This document shows, piece after piece, positions 42,657-50,902 of a DNA stretch of 64,000 nucleotides. Where the stretch lies: positions 1 through 64,000 of the forward strand of contig NZ_JALDAY010000019.1 of assembly GCF_022698165.1 (NCBI RefSeq). The letters run 5' to 3'. The position numbers and the translations under genes are program-made. The stretch comes from Streptomyces cylindrosporus. GTDB lineage: Bacteria; Actinomycetota; Actinomycetes; Streptomycetales; Streptomycetaceae. The notes beneath the pieces were generated by a model, which did no database searches, was not told the origin of the DNA, and saw nothing but the letters and a program-made list of their open reading frames with translations. Within the stretch, counting starts at the first letter, position 1. Each line of letters opens with the position of its first letter.

Positions 42657-43438
42657 TCGAGCTCGGACGCGTCCGCCTGTTCTGCACGACCCTGGGGCCC
42701 ACCGACTCCCCCGCCCTGCTGCTGGTGCATGGCTGGGGCGGCGACGGCCGGGAGTGGTCGCCGCACGCCGAGGCGCTGGCCGACCGGTTCCGGGTGATCG
42801 TCCCCGACCTGCGCGGCCACGGCCGCTCCGAGGTGCCGGACGAGGGCAACACCCCGGCGGAGATGGCGGACGACCTGGCGGCCCTGCTGAAAGCGGTCGG
42901 CTGCGGCCCGGTGGTGGCCGTCGGCCACTCCATGGGCGGACAGGTGGTCAACCTTCTCGCGGTACGACACCCCGGGCTGGTCCGCTCGGTCGTCGCCCTC
43001 GACCCGGCGCACGGCGCGCACGGGGCCGAAGTGGACGGGATTCCGGGGCGGCTGGCGGAGTACCGGGAGCACGGGTCCCGTGCGGCGGCCGACTTCGTCG
43101 CGGGGGCGTTCTCCGACCGGGCCCCGGCCGGGCTGCGCACCGCGCACGTCCGCACCATGCTCGGCACCCCGGACCACGTGATCGCCCAGGCGTACGCCGG
43201 CATGTACACCGAACCCGGCGCCGTGGGCATCCGCCCGCACAGCGAGGCGTACCTGCGCCGCCGCACCCGGCCGGCGCTGACGGTGTGGACGGCGGCGGAG
43301 CCCGCCGCCTGGGAGAGAAGCACCCTGCACGTGACCGGCTCGCGTGTGGAGCACTGGCCGGGCATCGGGCACTACCTGCACGAGGAACGGCCCGAGGACA
43401 CCGTCCGGCTCGTCCTGGAGTGGGCGGACGCCGGGTGA
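42653..43438 (+). CDS. Alpha/beta-fold hydrolase
   Basis: The 261-residue protein starts at a GTG overlapping the xylosidase stop as GTGA. It has the canonical alpha/beta hydrolase features: oxyanion loop 'LLVHGWGGDGREW', 'DLRGHGRSE', nucleophile Ser93 in 'VGHSMGGQ' and the catalytic His in 'WPGIGHYLHEE'. Coupling to the glycosidase suggests an esterase that removes an acyl group (acetyl, feruloyl or methyl) from the same sugar, but many other activities fit the fold. It is the last gene of the operon. Confidence 0.85.
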   Translation: MIELGRVRLFCTTLGPTDSPALLLVHGWGGDGREWSPHAEALADRFRVIVPDLRGHGRSEVPDEGNTPAEMADDLAALLKAVGCGPVVAVGHSMGGQVVNLLAVRHPGLVRSVVALDPAHGAHGAEVDGIPGRLAEYREHGSRAAADFVAGAFSDRAPAGLRTAHVRTMLGTPDHVIAQAYAGMYTEPGAVGIRPHSEAYLRRRTRPALTVWTAAEPAAWERSTLHVTGSRVEHWPGIGHYLHEERPEDTVRLVLEWADAG

Positions 43439-43535
43439 CGGCGGCCCGGCCCGGAGCCTCACGTCGATCTCCTGCCCAAGAAACATCAAAGCGCCCCTCA
43501 AGGCCGGTCCGTCCGCGATGTGCCGCCGCCGGGTT

Positions 43536-43554
43536 GTTGGTTAGGGTCACCTTC
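43536..43554 (+). promoter_or_regulatory. Candidate iron box (DmdR/IdeR-type site)
   Basis: GTTGGTTAGGGTCACCTTC matches the actinomycete iron box TTAGGTTAGGCTCACCTAA at 14 of 19 positions, with the core GGTTAGGnTCACCT intact. It lies 33-51 bp upstream of the TTG start of the PAP2 gene, over the likely promoter. Iron-dependent control is therefore possible. The rest of the gap 43439-43586 shows nothing else. Confidence 0.45.
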
Positions 43555-43586
43555 GAGGGCTGAGTCGAACACCAGGGGGGCTTGGG

Positions 43587-44264
43587 TTGGAGCGCCTGGC
43601 AGGTGCGGAGCCGGAAGCCGGCCAGGCCCGGTCCGGCAAGGCGGGCGTGTGCCTCTGGCCGGTCGCGGTGCTCGCCACGCTGGTGGTCGGGCTGCTCGGG
43701 TTCATGTACGCCGGTCACACTCAGCCCGGCCGGGTGGACAGGTGGTTCGTGAAGCCGACGGAGGACAGCGTGCGCGGGCCCTGGAGGCGTGTCGCCCTGT
43801 CCCTGGACTTCCTCGGGGAGCCCGCCGGATCGGTGATGGTGGTCGGGGCCGCCGTGACGGCATGTCTGCTGCTACGACGGCCTCGCGCGGCCGTGCTCGT
43901 GGTTGCCGGTGTCGCCCTGGCCGTGGGGGCGGCGACGCTCCTCAAGCATGTGGTGGGGCGCACCATCCACGGCCCCGGCAACCTCTCCTATCCGAGCGGG
44001 CACACCGCCTTCTTCACCGCACTCGCCCTCGTCGGGGCGCTGTTCGCGACCGGCCGGCTCGGCCTGGGCAGGACGGCCGCCACGTCACTCGTGCTCGCCG
44101 CGGCGCTCGTGGCAGGCGCCGCGATGGGATGGGCGCAGGTCGCCCTGGGCGCGCACTATCCGACCGATGTCCTCGGCGGCTGGTGCACCGCGCTGGCCGT
44201 GGTCCCGGCGACCGCGTGGCTGGTCGGCCGGACGGCCGTGGCCGGTCGGCAGGAGCGTCCCTGA
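43587..44264 (+). CDS. PAP2-family membrane phosphatase
   Basis: The 225-residue protein has about five membrane helices and the PAP2 motifs 'LLKHVVGRTIHGP' (motif 1), 'YPSGHTAFFTA' (motif 2, with catalytic-type His) and 'LGAHYPTDVLGGW' (motif 3, His-Asp). In motif 3 the Arg normally preceding the pattern appears to be Gln ('WAQVALGAH'), and motif 1 has RT instead of RP. The family dephosphorylates polyprenyl or phosphatidyl phosphates. A TTG start follows a G-rich ribosome site. It stands alone and converges on the glycan operon; recycling of undecaprenyl pyrophosphate would fit that context. Confidence 0.85.
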   Translation: MERLAGAEPEAGQARSGKAGVCLWPVAVLATLVVGLLGFMYAGHTQPGRVDRWFVKPTEDSVRGPWRRVALSLDFLGEPAGSVMVVGAAVTACLLLRRPRAAVLVVAGVALAVGAATLLKHVVGRTIHGPGNLSYPSGHTAFFTALALVGALFATGRLGLGRTAATSLVLAAALVAGAAMGWAQVALGAHYPTDVLGGWCTALAVVPATAWLVGRTAVAGRQERP

Positions 44265-44281
44265 TGTCATCCCACGGTGCG

Positions 44282-45616
44282 TTACACCAGGCGGCGGAAG
44301 ACCGGTTTCACAGGCCGTCCGCCCAACCAGGGGGTCGGGTCGCCGTCGTCCAGTGCCTTGCGGTACACCGCGCAGGCCTGCGCCACCGCGTCGACCGTGT
44401 GATCGATGTCGGCGTCGCTGAGCGCGCTGCTCACCACGAACGACGGCGCCAGCACCCCACCCGCCAGCAGCCGGCGCAGGAACAGGGTGCGGTACTCCTG
44501 CGAGGGCTGCCCGTTCCCGTCGAGGGTGGCGAAGACCAGGTTGCTGGCCCGGCCCCGGACGACGACGTGCTCGCCGACGCCCATGCCGGCCGCGGCGTCG
44601 CGGACACCGGCGGCCAGCCGCTCGCCGAGGGCGTGCAGCCGCGCGGTGACGCCCTCCTCGGCGTAGACGGTCTGCACGGCCATCGCGGCCGCCAGCGAGT
44701 GCGTCTCGGCACCGTGCGTGGTGGACAGCAGGAACACCCGCTCGCCGGAGTGCCGCAGCCCGCCCCGCTCCATCAGCTCGCGGCGCCCGGCCAGCGCGGA
44801 GACGGCGAACCCGTTGCCCAGCGCCTTGCCGAAGGTGGAGAGGTCGGGGACGACGCCGTACAGGCCCTGCGCGCCCGCCTCGGACCAGCGGAAGCCGGTG
44901 ATCATCTCGTCGAAGACCAGGACGCAGCCGTGCCGGTCGGCGAGCTCGCGCAGGCCTGCGAGGTAGCCGGGCGGCGGCTCGGAGTGGGTGGCGGGTTCGA
45001 GGATCAGGCAGGCGATCTCGCCCTGGTGGCGGGTGAGCAGTTCCTCCGTGGCGGCCAGGTCGCCGTAGGGGAAGGTGACGGTGAGGTCGTTGGTCTCCGC
45101 CGGGATGCCCGCGGACATCGGCGTGGTGCCGATGAACCAGTCGTCGACGGAGAAGAACGGGTGGTCGGCGCAGATGGCCACCCGAGGGCGGCCGGTGGCG
45201 GCGCGGGCGAGGCGCACCGCGGCGGTGGTGGCGTCGGAGCCGTTCTTCGCGAACTTCACCATCTCGGCGGTCGGCACCGTGGCCAGGAAGCGTTCCGCCG
45301 CCTCGACCTCCAGGTAGGACGGCCGGACGAAGTTGCCGCCGCGGTCGATCTCCCGCCGTACCGCCTCGGTCACGCGCGGGTGGGCGTGACCGAGGCTGAC
45401 CGAGCGCAGACCGGAGCCGTACTCGATGTAGCGGTTGCCGTCGACGTCCCACACGTGGGCACCGCGGCCGTGGCTGATGACCGGGGCCAGGTCCTCGGGG
45501 TACTGGTCGTCGCCCTTGGCGTAAGTGTGCGCGCCCCCGGGGATCAGGGCATGCAGCCGCTCGTTCGCCTCCCGCGAGCGGGGCAGGAGGAGCTCTGCGG
45601 TGTCTTGGGTGTGCAA
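44282..45616 (-). CDS. Class III PLP aminotransferase (glutamate-1-semialdehyde aminomutase-like)
   Basis: The 444-residue enzyme has the class III fold: 'NGSDATTAAVRLARAATGR', cofactor-binding 'LVFDEMITGFRWSEAGAQG' and Schiff-base Lys264 in 'STFGKALGNGFAVSALAG'. It resembles HemL but differs in sequence and sits at the 3' end of a glycan operon, so it probably transfers an amino group to a keto sugar or attaches an amino substituent rather than serving haem synthesis. It starts at TTG with TTGAGG about 6 bases upstream, 7 bp after the epimerase stop. Confidence 0.87.
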   Translation of the reverse strand: MHTQDTAELLLPRSREANERLHALIPGGAHTYAKGDDQYPEDLAPVISHGRGAHVWDVDGNRYIEYGSGLRSVSLGHAHPRVTEAVRREIDRGGNFVRPSYLEVEAAERFLATVPTAEMVKFAKNGSDATTAAVRLARAATGRPRVAICADHPFFSVDDWFIGTTPMSAGIPAETNDLTVTFPYGDLAATEELLTRHQGEIACLILEPATHSEPPPGYLAGLRELADRHGCVLVFDEMITGFRWSEAGAQGLYGVVPDLSTFGKALGNGFAVSALAGRRELMERGGLRHSGERVFLLSTTHGAETHSLAAAMAVQTVYAEEGVTARLHALGERLAAGVRDAAAGMGVGEHVVVRGRASNLVFATLDGNGQPSQEYRTLFLRRLLAGGVLAPSFVVSSALSDADIDHTVDAVAQACAVYRKALDDGDPTPWLGGRPVKPVFRRLV

Positions 45617-45623
45617 GCGGGCC

Positions 45624-46175
45624 TCAACTTTCTTGGTGCTTCAGGACCTCGGCGAGGCTCGGTGCCTCCCGGTCCCGTTGGGACATCGAAGTGACCGGCA
45701 GCGGCCAGTCGATGGCGAGCTCCGGGTCGTCGAAGGCGATCGTCACGTCCTCGGACGGGTCGTGCGGCCGGTCGATCCGGTACGAGGTGTCGGCGGTCTC
45801 GGTCAGCGCCTGGAAGCCGTGCGCGCATCCCGCCGGGATGTACAGGGTCACCTGGGTCTCGCCGGACAGTTCGAAGGACGTCCAGTTGCGGTAGGTCGGC
45901 GAGGTGGGGCGCAGGTCGACGACGACGTCGAAGATGCGCCCGTACGAGCACCGCACCAGCTTGGCCTCGCCGGCGCCGGAGCGCAGGTGCAGGCCGCGCA
46001 GCACGCCCCGCACCGAGCGGGAGACGCTGTCCTGGACGAAGGCGTGCGGGTCGAGGCCCACCGAGCGGATCACGTCGGCGTCGAAGGTGCGGCAGAAGAA
46101 GCCGCGTTCGTCGGCGTACGGCGTCGGCTCGAAGAGGTGTGCGCCGGCGATCTCGGGGACTTCGGTGGCTTTCAT
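45624..46175 (-). CDS. dTDP-4-dehydrorhamnose 3,5-epimerase-like cupin (RfbC family)
   Basis: The 183-residue cupin matches RfbC: 'DERGFFCRTFD', 'FVQDSVSRSVRGVLRGLHLR' with the catalytic His, 'GRIFDVVVDLR' and 'YIPAGCAHGFQAL'. It epimerises C3 and/or C5 of a 4-keto-6-deoxy NDP-sugar. The ATG at 46175 overlaps the preceding stop as ATGA. The rmlA, rmlB and rmlD partners are absent here, so it may act on the CDP-sugar made by this operon or on dTDP-sugar made elsewhere. Confidence 0.9.
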   Translation of the reverse strand: MKATEVPEIAGAHLFEPTPYADERGFFCRTFDADVIRSVGLDPHAFVQDSVSRSVRGVLRGLHLRSGAGEAKLVRCSYGRIFDVVVDLRPTSPTYRNWTSFELSGETQVTLYIPAGCAHGFQALTETADTSYRIDRPHDPSEDVTIAFDDPELAIDWPLPVTSMSQRDREAPSLAEVLKHQES

Positions 46176-47383
46176 CGGGCCTTCCGTGGGGCGTGGGCGT
46201 TCGCCGGGAACAGGGTCGTGGTCAAGGCGGTGAACTGCTCGTCGAGTTGCTCCGCGGCGACCCGGTTGCGCTCGGCGAGGGTCTGCCGCAGCTGTGCCGA
46301 GTGCTTCTCCAGGTCCCGGAACTGTTCGAGGAGCCGGTCGGCGTCGACCTCGCGGGCCGGGTGGCAGTACGCGCCGAGGCCCATCCGGTCCATGAGCGCG
46401 TCGCTCTTCGCCGCGTAGCACAGGGCGAGCACGGGCGTTTCGGTCTTCAGCGCGCAGATGAGGTTGTGGTAGCGGACCGCCACCACGGAGTCGGCGGCGG
46501 CCATCTCGTTCATCAGGTCGGCCAGGGAGGCCGGTTGGGCCGCGGTGACCAGGGGTGAGTCGACCACGTCGAGGATCGCGGCGACCACCGTCTCGTCGCA
46601 GGTGTCACCGGTGAGCAGCCGCACAGGTCTGCCCTCCTCGACCAGGGTGCGGACGAACGTGATCGTGCCGTCGAGGTAGCGCCCGTGGATCTCGTCGGCG
46701 CGGGCGCGGTCGTCGTTGCCGCCGTGGAAGTCCATGACGCCGAGGCAGACGGTACCGGGCGTGCCGGTGGGCGCGCTCGACTTCGGCGTCGGCAGGGAGA
46801 ACGCGAGGTCCGGGTAGACCTCGTCGCGCGCGGTGTCCACGCCCATCGCGTGCATCGCGTCGCGGGACTGGCCGTCACGGTACGACCGGTAGGCGGCGAG
46901 CCGTCCCGACCAGCGCACCAGGGCGCGGGTCGGGCGGCTCTTGATCTCGGCGGCGCCGACGCTGACCAGGGCGACCCGGGTGCCCACCAGCCGGCCGCTC
47001 GCGCAGAGCAGGAACAGCGAGTAGGGGAAGCCCCAGGGGCGCAGCGGCAGGGTGGCCTCCAGGACGCCCATGCCGGGCACGATCACCACGTCGTGCCGGC
47101 GCACCCAGGCGGCGGTACGGAAGACGTCGACGAGCTTGCCGAGTCCCTTCGAGGCGATCGAGCCCAGACGGGACGCGGTCCGGTACTCCGCGCGGTTCCA
47201 GTGCAGCCGGGTCGCGGGGATCCCGAACCTGGCCGTGACCGCCTCGGGTCCGCCGCACAGGGCGTCCACCTCCGCGTCCGGATGCTCGGTGCGGAGGTAT
47301 CCGAGGAGGGCTTCCAGCGATCCGTCGTTGCCGAGGTTGCCGGAGCCGAGCAGGCCGAACAGGCCGACGCGCACAGCGGTCAT
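46172..47383 (-). CDS. Polysaccharide pyruvyl transferase family protein
   Basis: The 403-residue protein shows the CsaB/WcaK family pattern: N-terminal 'VGLFGLLGSGNLGNDGSLEALLGYL', central 'VVIVPGMGVLEATLPLRPWGFPYSLFLLC' and C-terminal 'ADSVVAVRYHNLICALKTETPVLALCYAAK', where the Arg-His pair is conserved. Such enzymes transfer pyruvate from phosphoenolpyruvate to form a sugar ketal, which adds negative charge to a glycan. Both ends overlap neighbouring genes by four bases. Pyruvylation of the operon's glycan is a good inference; the acceptor sugar is unknown. Confidence 0.88.
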   Translation of the reverse strand: MTAVRVGLFGLLGSGNLGNDGSLEALLGYLRTEHPDAEVDALCGGPEAVTARFGIPATRLHWNRAEYRTASRLGSIASKGLGKLVDVFRTAAWVRRHDVVIVPGMGVLEATLPLRPWGFPYSLFLLCASGRLVGTRVALVSVGAAEIKSRPTRALVRWSGRLAAYRSYRDGQSRDAMHAMGVDTARDEVYPDLAFSLPTPKSSAPTGTPGTVCLGVMDFHGGNDDRARADEIHGRYLDGTITFVRTLVEEGRPVRLLTGDTCDETVVAAILDVVDSPLVTAAQPASLADLMNEMAAADSVVAVRYHNLICALKTETPVLALCYAAKSDALMDRMGLGAYCHPAREVDADRLLEQFRDLEKHSAQLRQTLAERNRVAAEQLDEQFTALTTTLFPANAHAPRKAR

Positions 47384-48327
47384 GCCCGCCTCCCCTCGCG
47401 GCCGGCGACGAGGGCGTCGACGGAGACGGTGAGCTGGGCCGGGTCGACCGGCGCGCGGTCCTCGACCCGCTCGCCGGCCCCCGGCCGGGCCCGGCTGGTC
47501 ATCCACGCGGCCATGTGCCGGTAGCAGGCGCGCCGGTCGGCCGGGGAGATCGGTGCCCGCCGGATCGCCGAGGCGAAGCCCCAGACGTACTCGGCGAGCA
47601 GCCGGGGCGTCGGGTGCAGCAGGCCGGCCCGGCGCGGGTCCAGGTTGACGCACCGGGAGCGCTTGGACGGGTTGGCACGCTCGGCGCGGGTGGGGTGGTC
47701 GCGGCGGAAGTACAGGAGTTCCGGCACCTGGTGGAAGCGCCCGTGCAGGGCGATCTCGGCGACGAAGGTGCGGTCGGCGTGGTGGTAGCTGTCCATCGGC
47801 TTCACCCGGCGCAGCGCGGCGGCCCGGATCACGCCGTAGAAGTCGTCGCCGCCCGGCTCGAAGAGCATGCTGCGGAAGCGCTCCGGCGCGTGCGGCGAGT
47901 CGGTCGCGAGGGTGTACTCGTACGGGACCTTCACCTTGCCGTCGCCGTCGATGACCGCCTGGTCGGCGTGGGCGAGGATCACGTCGGGCCGCTCGTCCAG
48001 CGCCTCGACGCAGCGCCGGATCAGGTCGCGGGCGTACAGGTCGTCGTGCGAGGCCCACTTGAACAGCTCACCGCGGCACTCGGCGAAGACCCGGTTGTGG
48101 TTCGGCGTGGCGCCGATGTTGCGGGGCAGCCGGAGGTAGCGGATGCGTGAGTCCTGCGCGGCGTACTTGCGGCAGATGGCCTCGGTCCCGTCGGTGGAGG
48201 CGTTGTCGGAGATGACCAGCTCGAAGTCCTCGTAGGTCTGGCCGAGCAGGGCGTCGAGCGACTCGGCCAGGTACTCCTCGCCGTTGTAGACGGGCAGGCC
48301 GATGGTCAGCCTGGGCTGGGAGGTCAT
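47380..48327 (-). CDS. Glycosyltransferase family 2
   Basis: The 315-residue GT-A enzyme begins 'RLTIGLPVYNGEEYLAESLDALLGQTYEDFELVISDNASTDGT', a textbook GT2 nucleotide-sugar site; the metal-binding acidic pair is probably in 'ILAHADQAVID'. It adds one sugar to the lipid-linked repeat unit on the cytoplasmic side. ATG 48327 overlaps the flippase stop. There is no membrane segment, so it acts as a peripheral protein. Confidence 0.9.
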   Translation of the reverse strand: MTSQPRLTIGLPVYNGEEYLAESLDALLGQTYEDFELVISDNASTDGTEAICRKYAAQDSRIRYLRLPRNIGATPNHNRVFAECRGELFKWASHDDLYARDLIRRCVEALDERPDVILAHADQAVIDGDGKVKVPYEYTLATDSPHAPERFRSMLFEPGGDDFYGVIRAAALRRVKPMDSYHHADRTFVAEIALHGRFHQVPELLYFRRDHPTRAERANPSKRSRCVNLDPRRAGLLHPTPRLLAEYVWGFASAIRRAPISPADRRACYRHMAAWMTSRARPGAGERVEDRAPVDPAQLTVSVDALVAGREGRRA

Positions 48328-49631
48328 GATGTCCTCACTTCGGGAACGGAGTTGGGGTCGCGCTCGCGCAGGGCGGACCGCAGTTGCAGCCACCACACGG
48401 CCGAGCCGCTGAGGGTCGCGGCGGCGACACCCCAGGCCGAGCCCGCCGTACCGGCGAGTGCCGCACCGCCGAGACCGCCGCCGACATAGCAGGCGGAGGC
48501 GAAGAGTTGGCAGCGCAGGCTGCGCCGGGCCGCGCCGAGGGCGCGCAGGCCCGCGGCGGCGCCGGTGCCGAGGCCGGCGCCCGCGACGCTGAGGGTGATC
48601 TGGACGATGAGGTGCGAGGAGGAGTGCCAGACGTCGCCGAGCACCAGCTCGCCGAGCCGGCCCGGCATCAGCAGCAGCGCCGAGCCCCAGACCAGCGCCG
48701 CGACGGCCTGCCCGCCGCCCAGCAGGAGGCAGAACCTGCCCAGTTGGTGGGGGGCCTGCCGCAGTACCCGGGCCGCCTCCGGGACGGTCACCAGCGACAG
48801 CCCCATCAGTACGGCGAGGAACGGGCCCATCAGGAGCTCGGCGCCCCGCACCGCGCCGACCGCGCTCACGCCGACGATCCCGCCGAGGCCGTACGCCCGC
48901 AGCTGGCTCGCGCCGCTGAGGCTGACGTTCTCGACCAGGTACCGGTAGCCGAGATCCCGCTGCTCGCGCAGCCAGCCGCGTGCCTCGGTCAGCCGGGGCC
49001 GGATGCCGGACTGGAAGTAGCCGTACACGGCGGCCACCGCCGCGGACGCGCCCCAGGCCAGCACGAAAGCGGCCACGGTGTTCACGTGGGCCGCCACCAC
49101 CATGGCCGGGACGAGCGCCACACACCACACGATGTCGTTGAGGAATGCCTTGCGGCCGTTGCCCGCGGCGAAGAACGAGAATCGCCAGGCGTCCTGCAGC
49201 AGCAGTCCCGGCATCATGACGCCCAGGCAGACGAACGCGGGTCCGAGCCGACCGCCGAGTGCCAGCCCGGCCACCAGGGACACCGCGCCGATGGCGGTGC
49301 CGACGCCGATCGCCGTGCCCGTCGAGCGGGCCACCGCCCCGCGCCAGGACGCTTCCGGCACTCCGCTGAAGCGCACCACGAGCGGGTCGGTGGCAAGGCC
49401 GCGGGAGACGTTGAGCACCACGCCGTAGGTCACCCAGGCCAGGCTGAACACGCCGAACGCGGTCACCCCCAGCGAGCGGGCCACATAGATGCCCACCGCG
49501 AAGTTGGAGATGCTGGAGGCCGCCTGGTCGGCCAGTCCCCAGGACAGCCGGCCGACCAGGGCCCGCTTGGCGGACCTGGCCGGTGGCGCCGTTGTCGGCG
49601 GGTTCTCCCCCTCGACGGGCAGCGACGTCAT
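48324..49631 (-). CDS. Wzx-type polysaccharide flippase (MOP superfamily)
   Basis: The 435-residue membrane protein has about 12 predicted helices, starting with 'RLSWGLADQAASSISNFAVGIYVARSLGVTAFGVFSL', the usual opening of oligosaccharide flippases and O-antigen transporters. It should move the undecaprenyl-linked repeat unit across the membrane to the ligase/polymerase encoded upstream in the operon. Four-base overlaps on both sides link it to the GT2 and DUF4910 genes. Confidence 0.87.
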   Translation of the reverse strand: MTSLPVEGENPPTTAPPARSAKRALVGRLSWGLADQAASSISNFAVGIYVARSLGVTAFGVFSLAWVTYGVVLNVSRGLATDPLVVRFSGVPEASWRGAVARSTGTAIGVGTAIGAVSLVAGLALGGRLGPAFVCLGVMMPGLLLQDAWRFSFFAAGNGRKAFLNDIVWCVALVPAMVVAAHVNTVAAFVLAWGASAAVAAVYGYFQSGIRPRLTEARGWLREQRDLGYRYLVENVSLSGASQLRAYGLGGIVGVSAVGAVRGAELLMGPFLAVLMGLSLVTVPEAARVLRQAPHQLGRFCLLLGGGQAVAALVWGSALLLMPGRLGELVLGDVWHSSSHLIVQITLSVAGAGLGTGAAAGLRALGAARRSLRCQLFASACYVGGGLGGAALAGTAGSAWGVAAATLSGSAVWWLQLRSALRERDPNSVPEVRTS

Positions 49632-50902
49632 GTCTTGACCAGCCCCGCCTCGTGCAGGGCGTCGGCCGCGCCGGCGACGGTGTCGAACGGCAGCCCGGAC
49701 CGCTCCGCGACCTCCAGCAGGTCGTGCTCGCCGTCGGACAGGCTGAGCACCCACAGCATCGCCATCTGGGCCTGCTTGGTGTCGCTGCGCCCGCCGAGCG
49801 CGTCGTACAGTCCGCGCCGCCCGAGCTGCGGTTCGCCGTACGGGCTGAGGTTGACGTACTGACGGTTGCGGTCCAGGACGGCGAACGCCTCGCGGCACAC
49901 GGCGAGGGTGTCGGCCATCGCCTCCGGGGAGACGAAGTCCAGGTTGTCCGCCGAGGTGTGGTACTCGGGGTAGCCCGCGTACGGGGTCCGGGTGAGCGAG
50001 CCGACGCCAAGGTTGAAGCCGGGCGAGCAGTACTGCCGCTCGTCGTAGCCGTACGGGGTGAACTCGTTGACCTGGTGCGGGCGTTCGGAGACGGTCAGCA
50101 CGTACTGCAGCACCCGGTCGATCTCGGCGTCGCCGCGCCGGCTCCGCTTGTACGTCAGCTGCCCCGGGTCCCCGGCGCAGGCCAGCACCAGGCCGTGCTT
50201 GACCCGGTCCACCCGCTCGGCGTTGCGGGCCAGCCAGGTGATCGCCCCGATGGTGCCGGGCGCGAAGATGAACCGGTAGGTGTAGTACGGCGTTTCCTCG
50301 GCCAGCGCCCGGGCCAGGAAGGTCGCCACGGCGACGCCGGCCATGTTGTCGTTGGCCAGCGCCGGGTGGCAGACGTGACAGGAGACGATCACCTCGTCGG
50401 CCACCTGCCCGGGCACCACGTGCTCGGCGTAGGTGAGGTGGCCGTCGGCGAGGGTGGAGTCGATGCGCACCTCGTACTCGCCGTCCGGCATCGCGTCCAG
50501 GGTGTCCTGGGCCAGGCAGAAGCCCCACTCCGGCTTGTAGTAGCTGGTGCGGTACGGCACCCAGGACGGCCGGTCCGGCAGGGTGTGCAGGTGCGGGCGC
50601 AGCTCGGACAGCGGCATGGTCGCCGCCACCGGGACGCTGTAGCCGAGCACGTGCAGGCTGGACGCGGCGAAGTCGACGACCCGGTTGCCGGCCGTGTCGG
50701 CGATGTACGCGTCGCGGATGTTCCACTCCTGCGGCACCGTCCAGTCGAGCACCTGCGTCCCGGTCGGCACCTCGTGCACGTCGAGCGGGATGTACTCGCC
50801 GACGATGTCCAGGGTGGCGCGCACACCGTCGCCGGTGATGCTCCGGCAGAGCGGGTAGAGCCGCTCCACCAGGGCGTACATCTCCTCGCCTTGTGTGGTC
50901 AC
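49628..50902 (-). CDS. DUF4910 (aminopeptidase-like, M28-related) protein
   Basis: The 424-residue protein resembles the DUF4910/DUF2172 family often found in surface-glycan clusters. Zinc-peptidase-like positions are visible: 'SCHVCHPALANDNMAGV' with His and Asp, 'YRFIFAPGTIGAITWL' with a Gly-Thr-Ile in place of the usual Glu, and 'YHTSADNLDFVSP'. A C-terminal winged-helix-like segment follows. The GTG at 50902 overlaps the epimerase stop as GTGA; ATG 50881 is an alternative. It might hydrolyse an amide on the glycan precursor, but no family member has a function I can cite with confidence. Confidence 0.75.
   Translation of the reverse strand: MTTQGEEMYALVERLYPLCRSITGDGVRATLDIVGEYIPLDVHEVPTGTQVLDWTVPQEWNIRDAYIADTAGNRVVDFAASSLHVLGYSVPVAATMPLSELRPHLHTLPDRPSWVPYRTSYYKPEWGFCLAQDTLDAMPDGEYEVRIDSTLADGHLTYAEHVVPGQVADEVIVSCHVCHPALANDNMAGVAVATFLARALAEETPYYTYRFIFAPGTIGAITWLARNAERVDRVKHGLVLACAGDPGQLTYKRSRRGDAEIDRVLQYVLTVSERPHQVNEFTPYGYDERQYCSPGFNLGVGSLTRTPYAGYPEYHTSADNLDFVSPEAMADTLAVCREAFAVLDRNRQYVNLSPYGEPQLGRRGLYDALGGRSDTKQAQMAMLWVLSLSDGEHDLLEVAERSGLPFDTVAGAADALHEAGLVKT

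Noticed and set aside
44282..45616. hemL, glutamate-1-semialdehyde aminomutase for haem synthesis
   Set aside because: The family matches, but the gene lies in a glycan operon and no other haem gene is near; HemL function is unlikely.
45624..46175. Complete dTDP-rhamnose pathway
   Set aside because: Only the RfbC-like epimerase is visible; RmlA, RmlB and RmlD are not, so the sugar cannot be called rhamnose.
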